Shown here: positions 7,351-14,879 of the stretch, piece by piece
Layout: every line of letters starts with the position of its first letter
Position numbering within the stretch: position 1 is the stretch's first letter
NCBI RefSeq assembly: GCF_900156895.1
Contig: NZ_FTPD01000002.1
Coordinates: 30,076-62,886, forward strand
Reading direction: 5' to 3'
DNA: 32,811 nucleotides
Source: Mesorhizobium prunaredense
GTDB lineage: Bacteria > Pseudomonadota > Alphaproteobacteria > Rhizobiales > Rhizobiaceae
The notes under the pieces: model-generated
What the model was told of the DNA's origin: nothing
Seen by the model: only the letters and a program-made list of their open reading frames with translations
Database searches by the model: none
Position numbers and translations under genes: made by a program

Positions 7351-8481
7351 TCATTCGGCCGCCTCGGCTGTTGCGCTTGTTGCGTATGTTGCGCTCTCTT
7401 GGGGAGGCGGAGAGAGGTAGCGTTTCCAGGCGTCTATGAAATCTGTTCGATGATAGCCGCGTGGTGTAGCTGTACCGATCCTGACCACCTTCGGCTTAAT
7501 ACCGTATGGACGTAGCTTCTGTGCCAAGTGCCTGTCATCGATAGGTTTGCCTCTGATGTCAGACCATGGAGATTCATCAAGGTTACAGAGTCGGAGCAAG
7601 ATGGATTCGGTAGCCAACACGTCGTTGTCACTGAAGACTGTCTTGATGTCGGAGAGCAGTCGAACGCCTAGGCTGGGTGTGCTCTCCTTAGAGAGCGCAA
7701 CAAGCGCAACAAGCGCAACACGGGCGCGACCCGGCCAGTTTCCGCCGGCGGCATCGGCGACCGCAAGAAGCGGCTCCCAGACGTCCGCGTCACGATCCTT
7801 GATGCCAAATGGCATCTCGGGCCACGCTTCCCCGATATCGGCGGCGATGAACTCGGCCCAGCCTGCCAGGCGCTTATGAACCAGCTCGCCTTCGGGCCTA
7901 TGAACGCGGCGGCGATACGGTTCGACGGTCTCATCAGGGGACCGTCGGCGCATCCTGATGATCACCGATCGCGTTAGGATCGTATCGGGCAGATCGCCGA
8001 GACCAGCCAGGGCCACCGCGCAGTAGGCCGGAATTTCTTCGGTCTCGATGATCTTGCCTCGGACAACACAGCGGCCAGCGGATGCACCGCGGCGGTGGCC
8101 AGCGTTGAGAAGGCCTCTGATCTCCTCGTTGTCCTTGGCCTTCGGTCCGAAGATGGTGTCGATCTCGTCGAAAAGGATTGTCGGCGCGCCGGCCTCGTCT
8201 GCCACCTTGCGAAACAAATACGCTGGCGTGACGTTCACGGCCTCAACTGGCCTGGGAACCAGCAGTTCGGAAATCTCCAAGGCGCGCGTTTTTCCAGATC
8301 CCGGTTCCGGCGATAGAAACGCGATCCGAGGCGTTGATTCCCATGCCGCCATCATGTGGGTGTGGGCGATCCATAGGACGTGCGCGACGTGCGCTGCCTC
8401 CGATGGATAGGCAACGAAGCGGCCGACAAAGTTGTAGATCTCGTCGAGCAAGACGGCGGCGTAATCATCTTCCTCGATCAT
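7351..8481 (-). CDS. DUF3631-type P-loop ATPase (primase/helicase-like)
   Basis: This 376-residue protein has a Walker A motif EPGSGKT (59-65) and a Walker B motif ILFDEID (102-108), then a conserved 'GLLNAGHRRGA' segment and arginine-rich sensor region, as in DUF3631 proteins. A second domain (about 200-360) contains the 'SDIKTVFSDNDVLAT' and 'LAQKLRPYGIKPKVVRIG…RGYHRTDFIDAWKRYL' patterns seen at the end of DUF3631. Such proteins occur in prophages and islands, often fused to or beside primase domains, and are thought to act as replicative helicases or ATPases. No primase domain is present here. ATG 8481 overlaps the upstream stop (ATGA). Confidence 0.85.
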   Translation of the reverse strand: MIEEDDYAAVLLDEIYNFVGRFVAYPSEAAHVAHVLWIAHTHMMAAWESTPRIAFLSPEPGSGKTRALEISELLVPRPVEAVNVTPAYLFRKVADEAGAPTILFDEIDTIFGPKAKDNEEIRGLLNAGHRRGASAGRCVVRGKIIETEEIPAYCAVALAGLGDLPDTILTRSVIIRMRRRSPDETVEPYRRRVHRPEGELVHKRLAGWAEFIAADIGEAWPEMPFGIKDRDADVWEPLLAVADAAGGNWPGRARVALVALVALSKESTPSLGVRLLSDIKTVFSDNDVLATESILLRLCNLDESPWSDIRGKPIDDRHLAQKLRPYGIKPKVVRIGTATPRGYHRTDFIDAWKRYLSPPPQESATYATSATAEAAE

Positions 8482-8843
8482 GGACGCCACCTCTTGGCCC
8501 TAGCCTGGCGCCATTCGATCGCGGCCTTGATGACGTAGGGAGACAACTCCTCGGCGATGCTGGGCCGCCGCCTGCCTGCCCACTCGGCCAGCAAGGTTGC
8601 GGCGCCGTCGTTCAGCCCGTCTAGCAGCCGGCAGTGATAGCCGTGGTCATCGAGGCGAAACTGCGCGCTCACCAGGCTGGTGCGGGCCACGCGCACTGCC
8701 GCCACAACGTCGCCGGGAACCGCTTGTTCAACGGAGAGGCTTGGGTTATTTTCCGGTCTGTCTGTTGCTGCCAAGCTAGACATTTCGGGGCCGGTTCGCG
8801 CCAATGGCGTGGCCGGCCTCTCGATTTCAGGAGGACGCTGCAT
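8478..8843 (-). CDS. Hypothetical protein upstream of the DUF3631 ATPase
   Basis: The 121-residue protein has a proline-rich, likely disordered N-terminal third and a helical remainder ('VVAAVRVARTSLVSAQFRLDD', 'DGLNDGAATLLAEWAGRRRPSIAEELSPYVIKAAIEWRQ'). I do not recognise it. The start at 8843 has a very good ribosome binding site (GGGAGG, five bases away) and lies 17 bases inside the end of the upstream gene. Its stop overlaps the ATPase start, so the two are probably translated together, and it may be the ATPase's partner. Confidence 0.6.
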   Translation of the reverse strand: MQRPPEIERPATPLARTGPEMSSLAATDRPENNPSLSVEQAVPGDVVAAVRVARTSLVSAQFRLDDHGYHCRLLDGLNDGAATLLAEWAGRRRPSIAEELSPYVIKAAIEWRQARAKRWRP

Positions 8844-9021
8844 CGGCGCCTCCCGTATTCGCAGCCGTACTGATCTGCACGGCTTGGACTGCGCTAATGT
8901 CAAACAGGCTTTGCAAGACGGGAACCAACGCGCGTCGAACCCGGTTTTCGGGTCGGCGCTGATGCCATTCGTGAACAGCATCAATCTGCTCGGCGGTAGG
9001 GTTGAAGTCGCCGGCTCTCAT
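8827..9021 (-). CDS. Small hypothetical protein, 64 aa
   Basis: The product opens MRAGDFNPTAEQIDAVHEWH and continues with basic and hydrophobic helices. I do not recognise the family. ATG 9021 overlaps the stop of the 24-residue micro-ORF (ATGA), which supports this start over a longer frame opening at 9138. That longer frame would run through both the micro-ORF and the AlpA-like gene. Confidence 0.55.
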   Translation of the reverse strand: MRAGDFNPTAEQIDAVHEWHQRRPENRVRRALVPVLQSLFDISAVQAVQISTAANTGGADAASS

Positions 9022-9092
9022 GCGAATACCCCCAAAAGAATGGCGGCCACGAAAACGATAACTGCGCTGGCGATGACGTTGGGGAGCACCAT
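9018..9092 (-). CDS. 24-residue hydrophobic micro-ORF
   Basis: A very short gene encodes 24 residues beginning MVLPNVIASAVIVFVAAILL, in effect a single membrane-spanning helix. Three facts support it. AGGAGG lies eight bases before the ATG. The ATG follows directly on the TAA stop of the AlpA-like gene. Its TGA overlaps the next gene's ATG (ATGA). This packing leaves no bases between three genes. It could be a membrane peptide of the element (holin-like, toxin-like or a regulator of a host membrane protein), or a leader that couples translation. Function unknown. Confidence 0.6.
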   Translation of the reverse strand: MVLPNVIASAVIVFVAAILLGVFA

Positions 9093-9290
9093 TTATGCGG
9101 CCTCCTGATCGCGCTCTTCGATCTTTGCCTGCAGCCAAGCGTCGATTTCTTCCTCAACGAAACCGCTGCAGTTGGGACCTATCTTTACCGGCTTGGGGAA
9201 AAGACCGGCTTTGACGAGCCGGTTGATGTGAACGCGGCTGTACCGGATACCCTTGACGGGCTTCAGGTCGGCCGTTGACAACAGTTTCAT
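9093..9290 (-). CDS. AlpA-like excisionase/transcriptional regulator
   Basis: This 65-residue protein has the layout of AlpA/phage excisionase HTH proteins: an N-terminal beta/turn ('LSTADLKPVKGIRYSRVHINRLVKAGLFPKPVKIG') with the recognition helix at about residues 18-28, the FPKP-x-KIG wing, and 'FVEEEIDAWLQAKI' as the closing helix. AlpA proteins activate integrase or act as excision factors in satellites such as P4-type elements. A GAGGAAC site precedes the ATG by five bases. Its place near the recombinase fits such a role; family is clear, role inferred. Confidence 0.8.
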   Translation of the reverse strand: MKLLSTADLKPVKGIRYSRVHINRLVKAGLFPKPVKIGPNCSGFVEEEIDAWLQAKIEERDQEAA

Positions 9291-9348
9291 GGTTGTTCCT
9301 CGTGCAACGTGAAGTCACACGAGGAGAGATTTCACACCGCTTCGAACA

Positions 9349-9948
9349 CTAAGCCCCTTTCACGCTTTTCTGCGTCAGGTAGCGCCCAAGAAAGTTCGCC
9401 TTCGACATTGAGTCAATTTCGGCGCCGGTGTTCGCGTCCTTGCAGACCACTCGGTCACCGTCGCGATAGAACAGGTAATCGCGCTCGGTCGTCTCAATGA
9501 TCCGTTCATCTTCAAAGCTATCAGGAATGGAAAGCCACGAGGTTTCCTTTTTGCCGGGACCGTAAATTTCTGCCGCAAGCAACTTAGCCCACTTCCGTGT
9601 TTTGTCTGCCAAGCCGCCTTTATGGCCGCCCGACTTTGCACGGAAATATGGCTGCTGGTTTATCTGCTCTACGGCGGCGAGATTGTTGTTCAACCGCTCC
9701 AACTCCATATCGGCTTCCACCAAGTCCGCGCGGTCGAGCAAATCACGAACTTTTCGAAGGTGAGACAGGATCGATGAGGGAGCGGCCGTTTCGCGAAGGA
9801 ACTTGGCCCAAACCGGGTCGGTCTTCTTGGCTGCCAACCTCTCAACTTCGCCGTAAATCGCATCGCCTCGGCGGGCCAGAAGATCCTCAAGGAAGTCGAC
9901 GCGCATCAATATCTTGTCCGAGAAGTATCGGATGATGCTGATGGTCAC
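9349..9948 (-). CDS. Hypothetical protein coupled to the recombinase
   Basis: The 199-residue protein has a helical N-terminal half ('DLLARRGDAIYGEVERLAAKK', 'LSHLRKVRDLLDRADLVEADMELERLNNNLAAVEQIN'). A mixed C-terminal half includes 'HKGGLADKTRKWAKLLAAEIY' and ends with a beta-rich segment ('DYLFYRDGDRVVCKDANTGAEIDSMSKANFLGRYL'). I do not recognise the family. Its ATG overlaps the recombinase stop by four bases, so it is translated with it, an unusual partner for an integrase. It could help in site choice or be an unrelated cargo gene. Confidence 0.6.
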   Translation of the reverse strand: MTISIIRYFSDKILMRVDFLEDLLARRGDAIYGEVERLAAKKTDPVWAKFLRETAAPSSILSHLRKVRDLLDRADLVEADMELERLNNNLAAVEQINQQPYFRAKSGGHKGGLADKTRKWAKLLAAEIYGPGKKETSWLSIPDSFEDERIIETTERDYLFYRDGDRVVCKDANTGAEIDSMSKANFLGRYLTQKSVKGA

Positions 9949-11249
9949 TGCCCTGCCCTCCGCAGCTTGACCACGTTGGAAGCTTGCGGCTTTACGATCC
10001 CGGCCAGCCGAGCGGCCCAGAGTTCCAAAGCCTCTTTCTTCTCATCGAAATAGTCATGAAGATCATAGGTGCCCTTTATGCCCGGGCGCACGTGAGCCAG
10101 CAGGGCTTCACGAGCTTCTTCGGTGATACGGAGCCGCGAAAGATTGCTTCGCACGGTTCTGCGGATGTCGTGGTTGGTCCACCCGGGCAGAGAGACGGTG
10201 TCGTCGCCGCGCCTGCGCGCCAACGCCCGCAGCGTGCGAAGCATCCTAGCATCGATGCGCTTCTTGACCTTGTCCGACATCCACACCGGTTTCACGCCCT
10301 GCGTGGTTGAAAAGAGATGTTTGCCCGAGTCCTTGCCAGTGAAGCGCGGCAGAGCCGCGAGCAATGCGATGATGTCGTCGGTGAGCGGGACTGCGTGCGC
10401 CCTAGCCTTACCTTCCCTCCCCTTCATGCGGGATGCCGGGATCGTCCAGATGAGGTTGCCCGTATCGAATTCCGTCCACGACGCATCGGCAACCTCGTTC
10501 AGCCGAAGCGCTGATAGCAACAGCAGCTTATAGGCCGGTCCGCACGGGTAGCCGATACGATCGGCCGCGCGCCACAGTGCGAATAGCTCATCGTCTTTAA
10601 GGACGCGGTCGGCAGTCGGCTTCTCGCCGATGATCTTTGATGGCCTCAAATGCTCGGCTGGCGACGACGACAGGCCATAGGTGCGCTGGTCTACCACCCA
10701 GGCGAAGAAACGCTTCGCGATACCGAGTAGGTTTCTCGCCTGAGCAGGCGCTGTCCGCTTCTTGGCTTTTATGAGCGCCAAGATGTCGAGATCCGAAATA
10801 TCGGTAATAGGCGTCGTCGGTCCCCATGCGGGTAGAAATTCGGTCCTTATGTTGCTGGCGACTTCATTCCCTTTGCGCTCCCCGGAGAGCTTTTCAGCAA
10901 TGAAGTCTTCGGCGACGAACGAAAGGGTATTGGCCCGCTTTTGCTTCTCCTGAGCCCGCTGACGCTGCTCCTCTTCCTTGGGATCGATCCCCCTGCCTAT
11001 TAGCTTGTGCCAGGCCCTCGCTGTCTCCCTAGCCTCCTCCAAAGTAACGACACCGTATTCGCCGATCGCGCGCCGCGTTGGGTTAGAGCTTCCGGGAAAC
11101 CGCGCCTGCAGCATGAATGTCTGCTGCCCCTTGTCAGTCACCCGGATTCCGAGACCTGGGACGATGGCATCCATGATCTCGTATCGCTTCCCTGCCTCGG
11201 CCGGCTTCAAGGCCTTCAACCGACGATCGGTGAGCACTTCCCTTGCCAT
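9945..11249 (-). CDS. Tyrosine recombinase (P4-type integrase)
   Basis: This 434-residue integrase has the N-terminal DUF4102-like arm-binding domain (about 1-95, LTDRRLKALKP…GLGIRV), a SAM-like core-binding domain (about 105-200) and a C-terminal catalytic domain. Catalytic residues are visible: R249 (ALRLNEV), H360-x2-R363 (NHDIRRT), H386 (LLAH) and the nucleophile Y395 (GTYDL). It inserts and excises the element at the tRNA-Asn 3' end, whose copy lies 160 bases upstream. P4-type integrases typically target tRNA genes. Length and all catalytic residues suggest it is active. Confidence 0.93.
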   Translation of the reverse strand: MAREVLTDRRLKALKPAEAGKRYEIMDAIVPGLGIRVTDKGQQTFMLQARFPGSSNPTRRAIGEYGVVTLEEARETARAWHKLIGRGIDPKEEEQRQRAQEKQKRANTLSFVAEDFIAEKLSGERKGNEVASNIRTEFLPAWGPTTPITDISDLDILALIKAKKRTAPAQARNLLGIAKRFFAWVVDQRTYGLSSSPAEHLRPSKIIGEKPTADRVLKDDELFALWRAADRIGYPCGPAYKLLLLSALRLNEVADASWTEFDTGNLIWTIPASRMKGREGKARAHAVPLTDDIIALLAALPRFTGKDSGKHLFSTTQGVKPVWMSDKVKKRIDARMLRTLRALARRRGDDTVSLPGWTNHDIRRTVRSNLSRLRITEEAREALLAHVRPGIKGTYDLHDYFDEKKEALELWAARLAGIVKPQASNVVKLRRAGQ

Positions 11250-11411
11250 TCAACTCTCCCCCGGGGCAACACTGGGGCAACAGAAGCGATGTGCTTTGAT
11301 GTTGCCCCATGTATCGCCACGATATAGCCGATGCGGAGAAAGTCAAGGAATACAAGGGATTCTGTTACTGGATGAACCGGTATGTTACACCATGAGAGGC
11401 AAGCCCAAACT

Positions 11412-11457
11412 GCTGTTAACCGGTTGGTCGCTGGTTCGAATCCGGCCCGGGGAGCCA
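11412..11457 (+). other. attachment site: 3' half of tRNA-Asn(GUU)
   Basis: Forty-six bases match the 3' part of a bacterial tRNA-Asn: anticodon loop CTGTTAA (anticodon GTT), 3' side of the anticodon stem, variable loop, a complete T arm (stem GCTGG/CCGGC with loop TTCGAAT), acceptor 3' strand and CCA at 11455-11457. The 5' half is replaced by unrelated sequence: the bases before the anticodon loop cannot pair to form the stem. This is the classic att duplicate left when an element inserts into a tRNA 3' end. The intact tRNA should be at the other end of the element. Confidence 0.85.
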
Positions 11458-11758
11458 CTTTGCGCGCTTAGTGTGTTGTTATTCCTAGATATTCCCGATA
11501 TCACAAACCAGCTTCCCCGCTTTCCCTCCCCGCTTTTGGACCGCGCAACAAAAAGCCCGCGCGCAAGCGGGCTGGTGGACGCGGCAGATGTTGACCATCA
11601 TTCGCGGTTGCCGCAACCTGACGTTGTGTTAGATTGACGCTGCGACTCGTATGTACCAAACCGACACACTATATAACGGAAGTCGCCCGCACATTAACGG
11701 CAAGCCGTCGATTGGAAGAGATCACCACGCTTTCGCCCAAAACAATGGGAGAAGCGAT
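11458..11758. other. Junction flank without a gene
   Basis: Between the att copy and the next gene lies one clear terminator hairpin and no supported gene. The terminator points left, so it belonged to a minus-strand gene or was left in the flank. Confidence 0.5.
11554..11573 (-). terminator. Rho-independent terminator (minus strand)
   Basis: A perfect 7-bp stem AGCCCGC/GCGGGCT with a 6-base loop is followed on the minus strand by TTTTTG. No minus-strand gene lies just to the right of it now. Confidence 0.6.
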
Positions 11759-12097
11759 ATGACCTTCAACCGCGCAACGGATCCAGCGCAGCTTTCAATG
11801 CTTGCCGCGGTGGTGGACGATTATTGCCATCAGGCCGGGATAGCAGTTGGCGATCCGGCCAGGAGGCGTCTTGGCCGTCAAATTATCGAGTTATTCCAAA
11901 GCGGTATCAACAAGCCAGACGAGTTGTTGTTCGCCTTAAACCATCACTACGACGAGTGGCTCGGTGAGGTTGGCCTACCGTCGTCTTCTTCAGAACTGGC
12001 AGCCGAGGCTGGTCCTTTTAAGGAACTGGCGCATTACCCTTCAGTTTCTCCGCAACGCTTCCCTCAACGAAAAACCTCGCCGAAGCGAGGTTTCTAG
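11759..12097 (+). CDS. Hypothetical protein, 112 aa
   Basis: The protein begins MTFNRATDPAQLSMLAAVVD and is helical for its first 75 residues ('GIAVGDPARRRLGRQIIELFQSGINKPDELLFAL'). The pattern is that of short rhizobial hypothetical proteins whose function is unknown. ATG 11759 is chosen for the GGGAGAAG six bases upstream. The last ~25 codons run through a terminator hairpin (12072-12093), so the true end may have lain earlier; a frame change near 12015 would give a natural stop. Confidence 0.6.
   Translation: MTFNRATDPAQLSMLAAVVDDYCHQAGIAVGDPARRRLGRQIIELFQSGINKPDELLFALNHHYDEWLGEVGLPSSSSELAAEAGPFKELAHYPSVSPQRFPQRKTSPKRGF
12072..12093 (+). terminator. Rho-independent terminator overlapping the gene end
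   Basis: A perfect 9-bp stem (12072-12080 with 12085-12093) has a CGAA tetraloop and a short T-run within the 3' arm. It overlaps the last codons of the gene at 11759. Confidence 0.65.
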
Positions 12098-12398
12098 GTT
12101 GCGGTGCGAGGCGGTTCAGGCGACGCGGTATGCCCAAGTGCCTTGGAATGGATTGGAAAGGCGCAGATTTTGAGTCGGCAGTTTATGCTGCCGAGTGCAT
12201 GGGATCCGACTGCGCAACAATGGAATCCATGCGTCAGCAGGAAACGCATGGGGCTTGGACCGCGATCGCTCGACTGGCGCAGGCTAGCCCGCGCCGCGGC
12301 TTGCCGAGAGGTACGAACTTCAGGTCTTCGAAAAGTTCGGTGGCGTGCAAAATCAATTCATTGTTCTATCGAAGACGCAAAAGAGGCTGCCGCCGATA
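12098..12398. other. Stretch without a supported gene
   Basis: Open frames here are short, arginine- and serine-rich and lack ribosome binding sites. Nothing recognisable. Confidence 0.4.
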
Positions 12399-12635
12399 TC
12401 ATCGTGGCCCGTCTGGAATGGGGAGACGCCCAATGAGCGCCGCATCGCTGGCGGGATCGAACTGCACCAAGCGGTATGCGGCCTCGACCAGACACCGTCG
12501 CGCGCGTATCCTGCTGCAAAGCGCGGTATTCTCGGCCAGCAATTCCTCTGTGCGCTCAAGCGCGAGCTTGGTCCGGTTGATGCGCTCCCTGGCATCCGCC
12601 ATCGCGCGTCCGTGGGGTTCCATGGTGTTCATCAT
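12399..12635 (-). CDS. Small coiled-coil hypothetical protein
   Basis: The 78-residue product has a helical, charged core ('DARERINRTKLALERTEELLAENTALCSRIRARRCLVEAAYRL') typical of short rhizobial coiled-coil proteins of unknown function, and ends with a Pro-rich tail. Tandem ATGs at the start make the exact start uncertain, and no strong ribosome binding site is seen. The heptad-like pattern favours a real protein over a chance frame. Confidence 0.45.
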   Translation of the reverse strand: MMNTMEPHGRAMADARERINRTKLALERTEELLAENTALCSRIRARRCLVEAAYRLVQFDPASDAALIGRLPIPDGPR

Positions 12636-12647
12636 GATTCACTAACT

Positions 12648-12758
12648 CATGGCGGACCGGATCGTTCCCGCCTACCAGAATTGGATATCGGCGGTAAACT
12701 CGCCACAGGCCTGGCAATGGGCATAGGGATCGCCGTCGGCATGGCCCTGGCGGGCTAA
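12648..12758 (+). pseudogene. Remnant of a small glycine-zipper-type membrane protein
   Basis: The frame ends GLAMGIGIAVGMALAG and a TAA, preceded by 'DRSRLPELDIGGKLAT'. This resembles small rhizobial proteins with a conserved LPDLDIG motif and a Gly/Ala membrane helix. The only nearby ATG (12649) is in a different frame, so a start in this frame is missing; an indel near 12660 would explain it. I treat it as broken. Confidence 0.35.
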
Positions 12759-12774
12759 ATTGGAAGCACTGCAC

Positions 12775-12913
12775 CTTCCGCGATCACGCCATATCCACGG
12801 TCGCAAGCTCTGCTAGATTCTTCGTGCGGCGGACCCCAATCCGCTAGGCCGGCGCCCGTCAGGCAATCTACCCCAACGCCCCCCCAAGCAGGCGCCGGCC
12901 GCTCCCCGGCTAG
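12775..12913. repeat. Dispersed hairpin repeat, copy A
   Basis: It shares with copy B at 26645-26782 the opening CTTCCGCGATCACGCCATA. It also shares a 10-bp inverted repeat GGCCGGCGCC/GGCGCCGGCC (12847-12856 with 12891-12900), C-rich CCCCAAC loop motifs and a closing GCTAG-like end, all at the same spacing. It has no coding potential. It could be a structured RNA or a REP-like element. Confidence 0.7.
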
Positions 12914-13201
12914 GGCTTGTCAGCCGCTCAACAAATCATCCCCGAAACCGTTCTGTGCGCCCAGTGGATCTTGCCGCCGATCTTCATCGGCTTGTGGATC
13001 ATCAATCGCTTGGGCAGTTGGCCCATGGATAGCCTTGGCTGGGATTGTCATTATATTAGCGTAAGCGCATATTGGCCCTGCAAGCGGTCTGCTGTAAAGA
13101 CGTTCATTGGGCGCCGATGTCCGACAACCGGCAATTACTCGCCCTCGTTGTCTGCATCTGCACATGGACTTCGCTGGTCGGCATTCAAAGGGAGGACTTC
13201 G
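12914..13201. other. Upstream region of the NTF2-like gene
   Basis: No supported gene. A minus-strand frame (about 12947-13020) reads MGQLPKRLMIHKPMKIGGKI, faintly like the wing of an AlpA-type HTH protein, and may be a scrap of a phage regulator. Confidence 0.3.
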
Positions 13202-13660
13202 ATGCGCTACTTTCTAGCCACTTTTTGTTTCGTCGCACTAGTTATCGGCGGTGGCGAATCTGCAGGTGCCCAGACAGCCCAATCAAGCATAGAGGCGAAC
13301 AATGCGGACTTTGTTGCGAAGTTTGCCGCTAAGGATACGGCAGGCTTGGCTCAACACTATACCGAAGACGCGGTAGCGTTTCCTCCTAACGAAGAGCGGG
13401 TCGCCGGCCGCGAAAGCGTTCAGAAGATGTGGCAGAGCTGGATCGATGCAGGAGTGACCGATCTGACCCTGAAAGCGGCGCAGGTCGAGGAGAGTGGCAA
13501 TCTCGCGTATGAGGAGGGCACCTACTCTATCAAGATTCTCGGTAGTGACGGCAAGACCAGTGAGGAAATCGGCAAATACATTGTCGTTTGGAAGAAGGGC
13601 GCCGACGGCGAATGGCGACAGCATCGGGATATTTGGAATACGAACCCTACTAAGAAGTAG
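13202..13660 (+). CDS. Secreted NTF2-like protein (DUF4440/SgcJ type)
   Basis: This 152-residue protein starts with a signal peptide (MRYFLATFCFVALVIGGGES, cleavage likely after AGA near residue 23). The mature part is one NTF2-like domain: 'IEANNADFVAKFAAKDTAGLAQHYTEDAVAFPPNEERVAGRESVQKMWQSWID' carries the hallmark helix, the YTEDAV strand and the GR-x-xV turn. It closes with 'GKYIVVWKKGADGEWRQHRDIWN'. Proteins of this class (DUF4440, SgcJ/EcaC) bind small ligands or dimerise; few have a known reaction. The ATG at 13202 has AGGGAGG 8-10 bases upstream; a longer in-frame opening at 12917 lacks signals. It is a single gene. Confidence 0.85.
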   Translation: MRYFLATFCFVALVIGGGESAGAQTAQSSIEANNADFVAKFAAKDTAGLAQHYTEDAVAFPPNEERVAGRESVQKMWQSWIDAGVTDLTLKAAQVEESGNLAYEEGTYSIKILGSDGKTSEEIGKYIVVWKKGADGEWRQHRDIWNTNPTKK

Positions 13661-14088
13661 AGTTCCCCAATCACTCCCGGTCACCGGCTCGATATCCCGG
13701 ACGATGAGCTCAATAAGGGTTTGCGGTTTCAGCGTCCCGCTCGTCGCGTCTGAGAAACTCGCTGGTGACCGTGCCGAATTGGCAATGCCCAAATACGCCG
13801 CGCAAGCCAACTAATGATTACCCCGCCAAGACGACAGAGCGAATACCCCGATCGCGAATTCGATTGCCAAGAGGCCACGGAGCCTGGCTTTTCAGGAGAT
13901 TTGTCGCGTGCGTGATCAAGGCCGGCTGGGCGCGCGGGGAGATTATGCGCTCATTGCGGCTTCTGGTAGCCGCCGATAACATGACACAGAAGGAAAACGC
14001 CAATGTCGAGGCTGAGTTGGCGATTGCCAGGGCGATGGATGCGTGCAGGGAAACCTCTATAGCCGAGCGCCTCAAAGGGGGAGGAAAA
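13661..14088. other. Stretch without a well supported gene
   Basis: A plus-strand frame continuous with the gene at 14089 passes through here and its last part (13945-14088, MRSLRLLVAADNMTQKENAN…) could be coding. No ribosome binding site precedes it, while a strong one precedes 14089. The rest has nothing recognisable. Confidence 0.35.
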
Positions 14089-14520
14089 ATGACTATACCA
14101 GATGACTGGGAAGTAGAGGGACACGCAATCTCGCTCACCGTCGAGATTAACGTCGAGCTGCCACTCATGGAAGAATGCGTGGCCCAAACCGTGCTCTCGC
14201 TCAGAGAGGTCGCTGACAGAATCGAGCGGGGCGAGGAAATGGGTGAAATAAAAGACAAAGACGGGAAGCAGATCGGCCACTTCGACGCTCTGCCCCAAGG
14301 TAGGCATCATTGGCGGGAGAAACTTCAAATGCATGCAGTGACTCGCAAAACCGCGATTTCAATTAGCATGCGCTTAATTAGTTCCAATTTTAACGAATCG
14401 TTGACCGCGCTGTCCCAGAATAGGACGGCGCGGTCAAACCCCAAACCCGGGATTGCGCAGGCGGCTCCGGCAATCCAGCTCCCCCGCCTCACTGTCGGAG
14501 CCGCTTCCACACTCCTCTAG
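14089..14520 (+). CDS. Hypothetical protein with an acidic N-terminal domain
   Basis: The 143-residue frame begins MTIPDDWEVEGHAISLTVEI and continues with 'ELPLMEECVAQTVLSLREVADRIERGEEMGEIKDKDGKQIGHFDALP'. That first ~75 residues look like a complete small rhizobial protein of unknown function: a beta strand, a helix and a closing beta hairpin. The remaining ~68 residues are of low complexity and may be a read-through beyond a lost stop. The start has GGGGGAGG four bases upstream, one of the best ribosome binding sites in the window. Confidence 0.55.
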   Translation: MTIPDDWEVEGHAISLTVEINVELPLMEECVAQTVLSLREVADRIERGEEMGEIKDKDGKQIGHFDALPQGRHHWREKLQMHAVTRKTAISISMRLISSNFNESLTALSQNRTARSNPKPGIAQAAPAIQLPRLTVGAASTLL

Positions 14521-14654
14521 AATTACCAGCAACGGTTGAATCAACTGTTACCGCACTTGCTTTCCAGTGCGCTTTCCCAGTCGTTAAACTTTGATGGAAC
14601 AGGGCTCTCGCCTTCACGGTTTGACGCTGAGACAGTCCATCTCAGCGAGGAAGC

Positions 14655-14879
14655 ATGGAAGCCCAAGAGAACATCCGCAACGCCTGGGCCGCCCTCAAGC
14701 TGGTTCGCATGGCTATTGAACAGACCTGCCCCGCCGGTGTGCTGCCGAGCGAAGAAGCCGTTGTGCTGCTCTACGGCCCGGAGCCGGTCCACGAGGGCGA
14801 AGCGCTGGCCAAAGCCATCATTGAAACGGTGGAAAAGCTGACCCGGTGCCACCGCGTTGACCCGTTACCGACCGGCTAG
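14655..14879 (+). CDS. Hypothetical protein, 74 aa
   Basis: The protein is helical at both ends with a central loop ('NAWAALKLVRMAIEQTCPAGVLPSEEAV…EGEALAKAIIETVEKL') and has two cysteines. I do not recognise it beyond a general likeness to small rhizobial hypotheticals. The start has GAGGAAG adjacent. It follows the gene at 14089 by 134 bases on the same strand. Confidence 0.6.
   Translation: MEAQENIRNAWAALKLVRMAIEQTCPAGVLPSEEAVVLLYGPEPVHEGEALAKAIIETVEKLTRCHRVDPLPTG

Larger units (their letters stand above)
4091..11457 (-). mobile_element. Integrated satellite- or prophage-like element at tRNA-Asn
   Basis: The block runs from the terminator after the HNH gene to the tRNA-Asn 3' half next to the recombinase. 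All genes are on the minus strand and tightly packed. The set (tyrosine recombinase, AlpA-like regulator, DUF3631 ATPase, HTH protein, small phage-type proteins, HNH nuclease) fits a phage satellite or a reduced prophage, since no capsid, portal, tail or lysis genes are seen. The right edge is firm at the att site. The left edge is provisional because the second att copy, which should be the intact tRNA-Asn, is not in the window; the element may extend left beyond it. Confidence 0.55.

Noticed and set aside
7668..7720. Short GCGCAACAA-type direct repeats suggesting a CRISPR or iteron array
   Set aside because: Three short copies lie inside the DUF3631 coding sequence and encode an alanine/leucine/valine stretch; there are no spacers and no array.
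11216..11458. Minus-strand frame with APRAGFEPATNRLTA-like start
   Set aside because: This peptide is the well-known artefact of translating a tRNA 3' half; the DNA is the att copy of tRNA-Asn.
12917..13201. Upstream extension of the NTF2-like protein
   Set aside because: The signal peptide and ribosome binding site both belong to the start at 13202.
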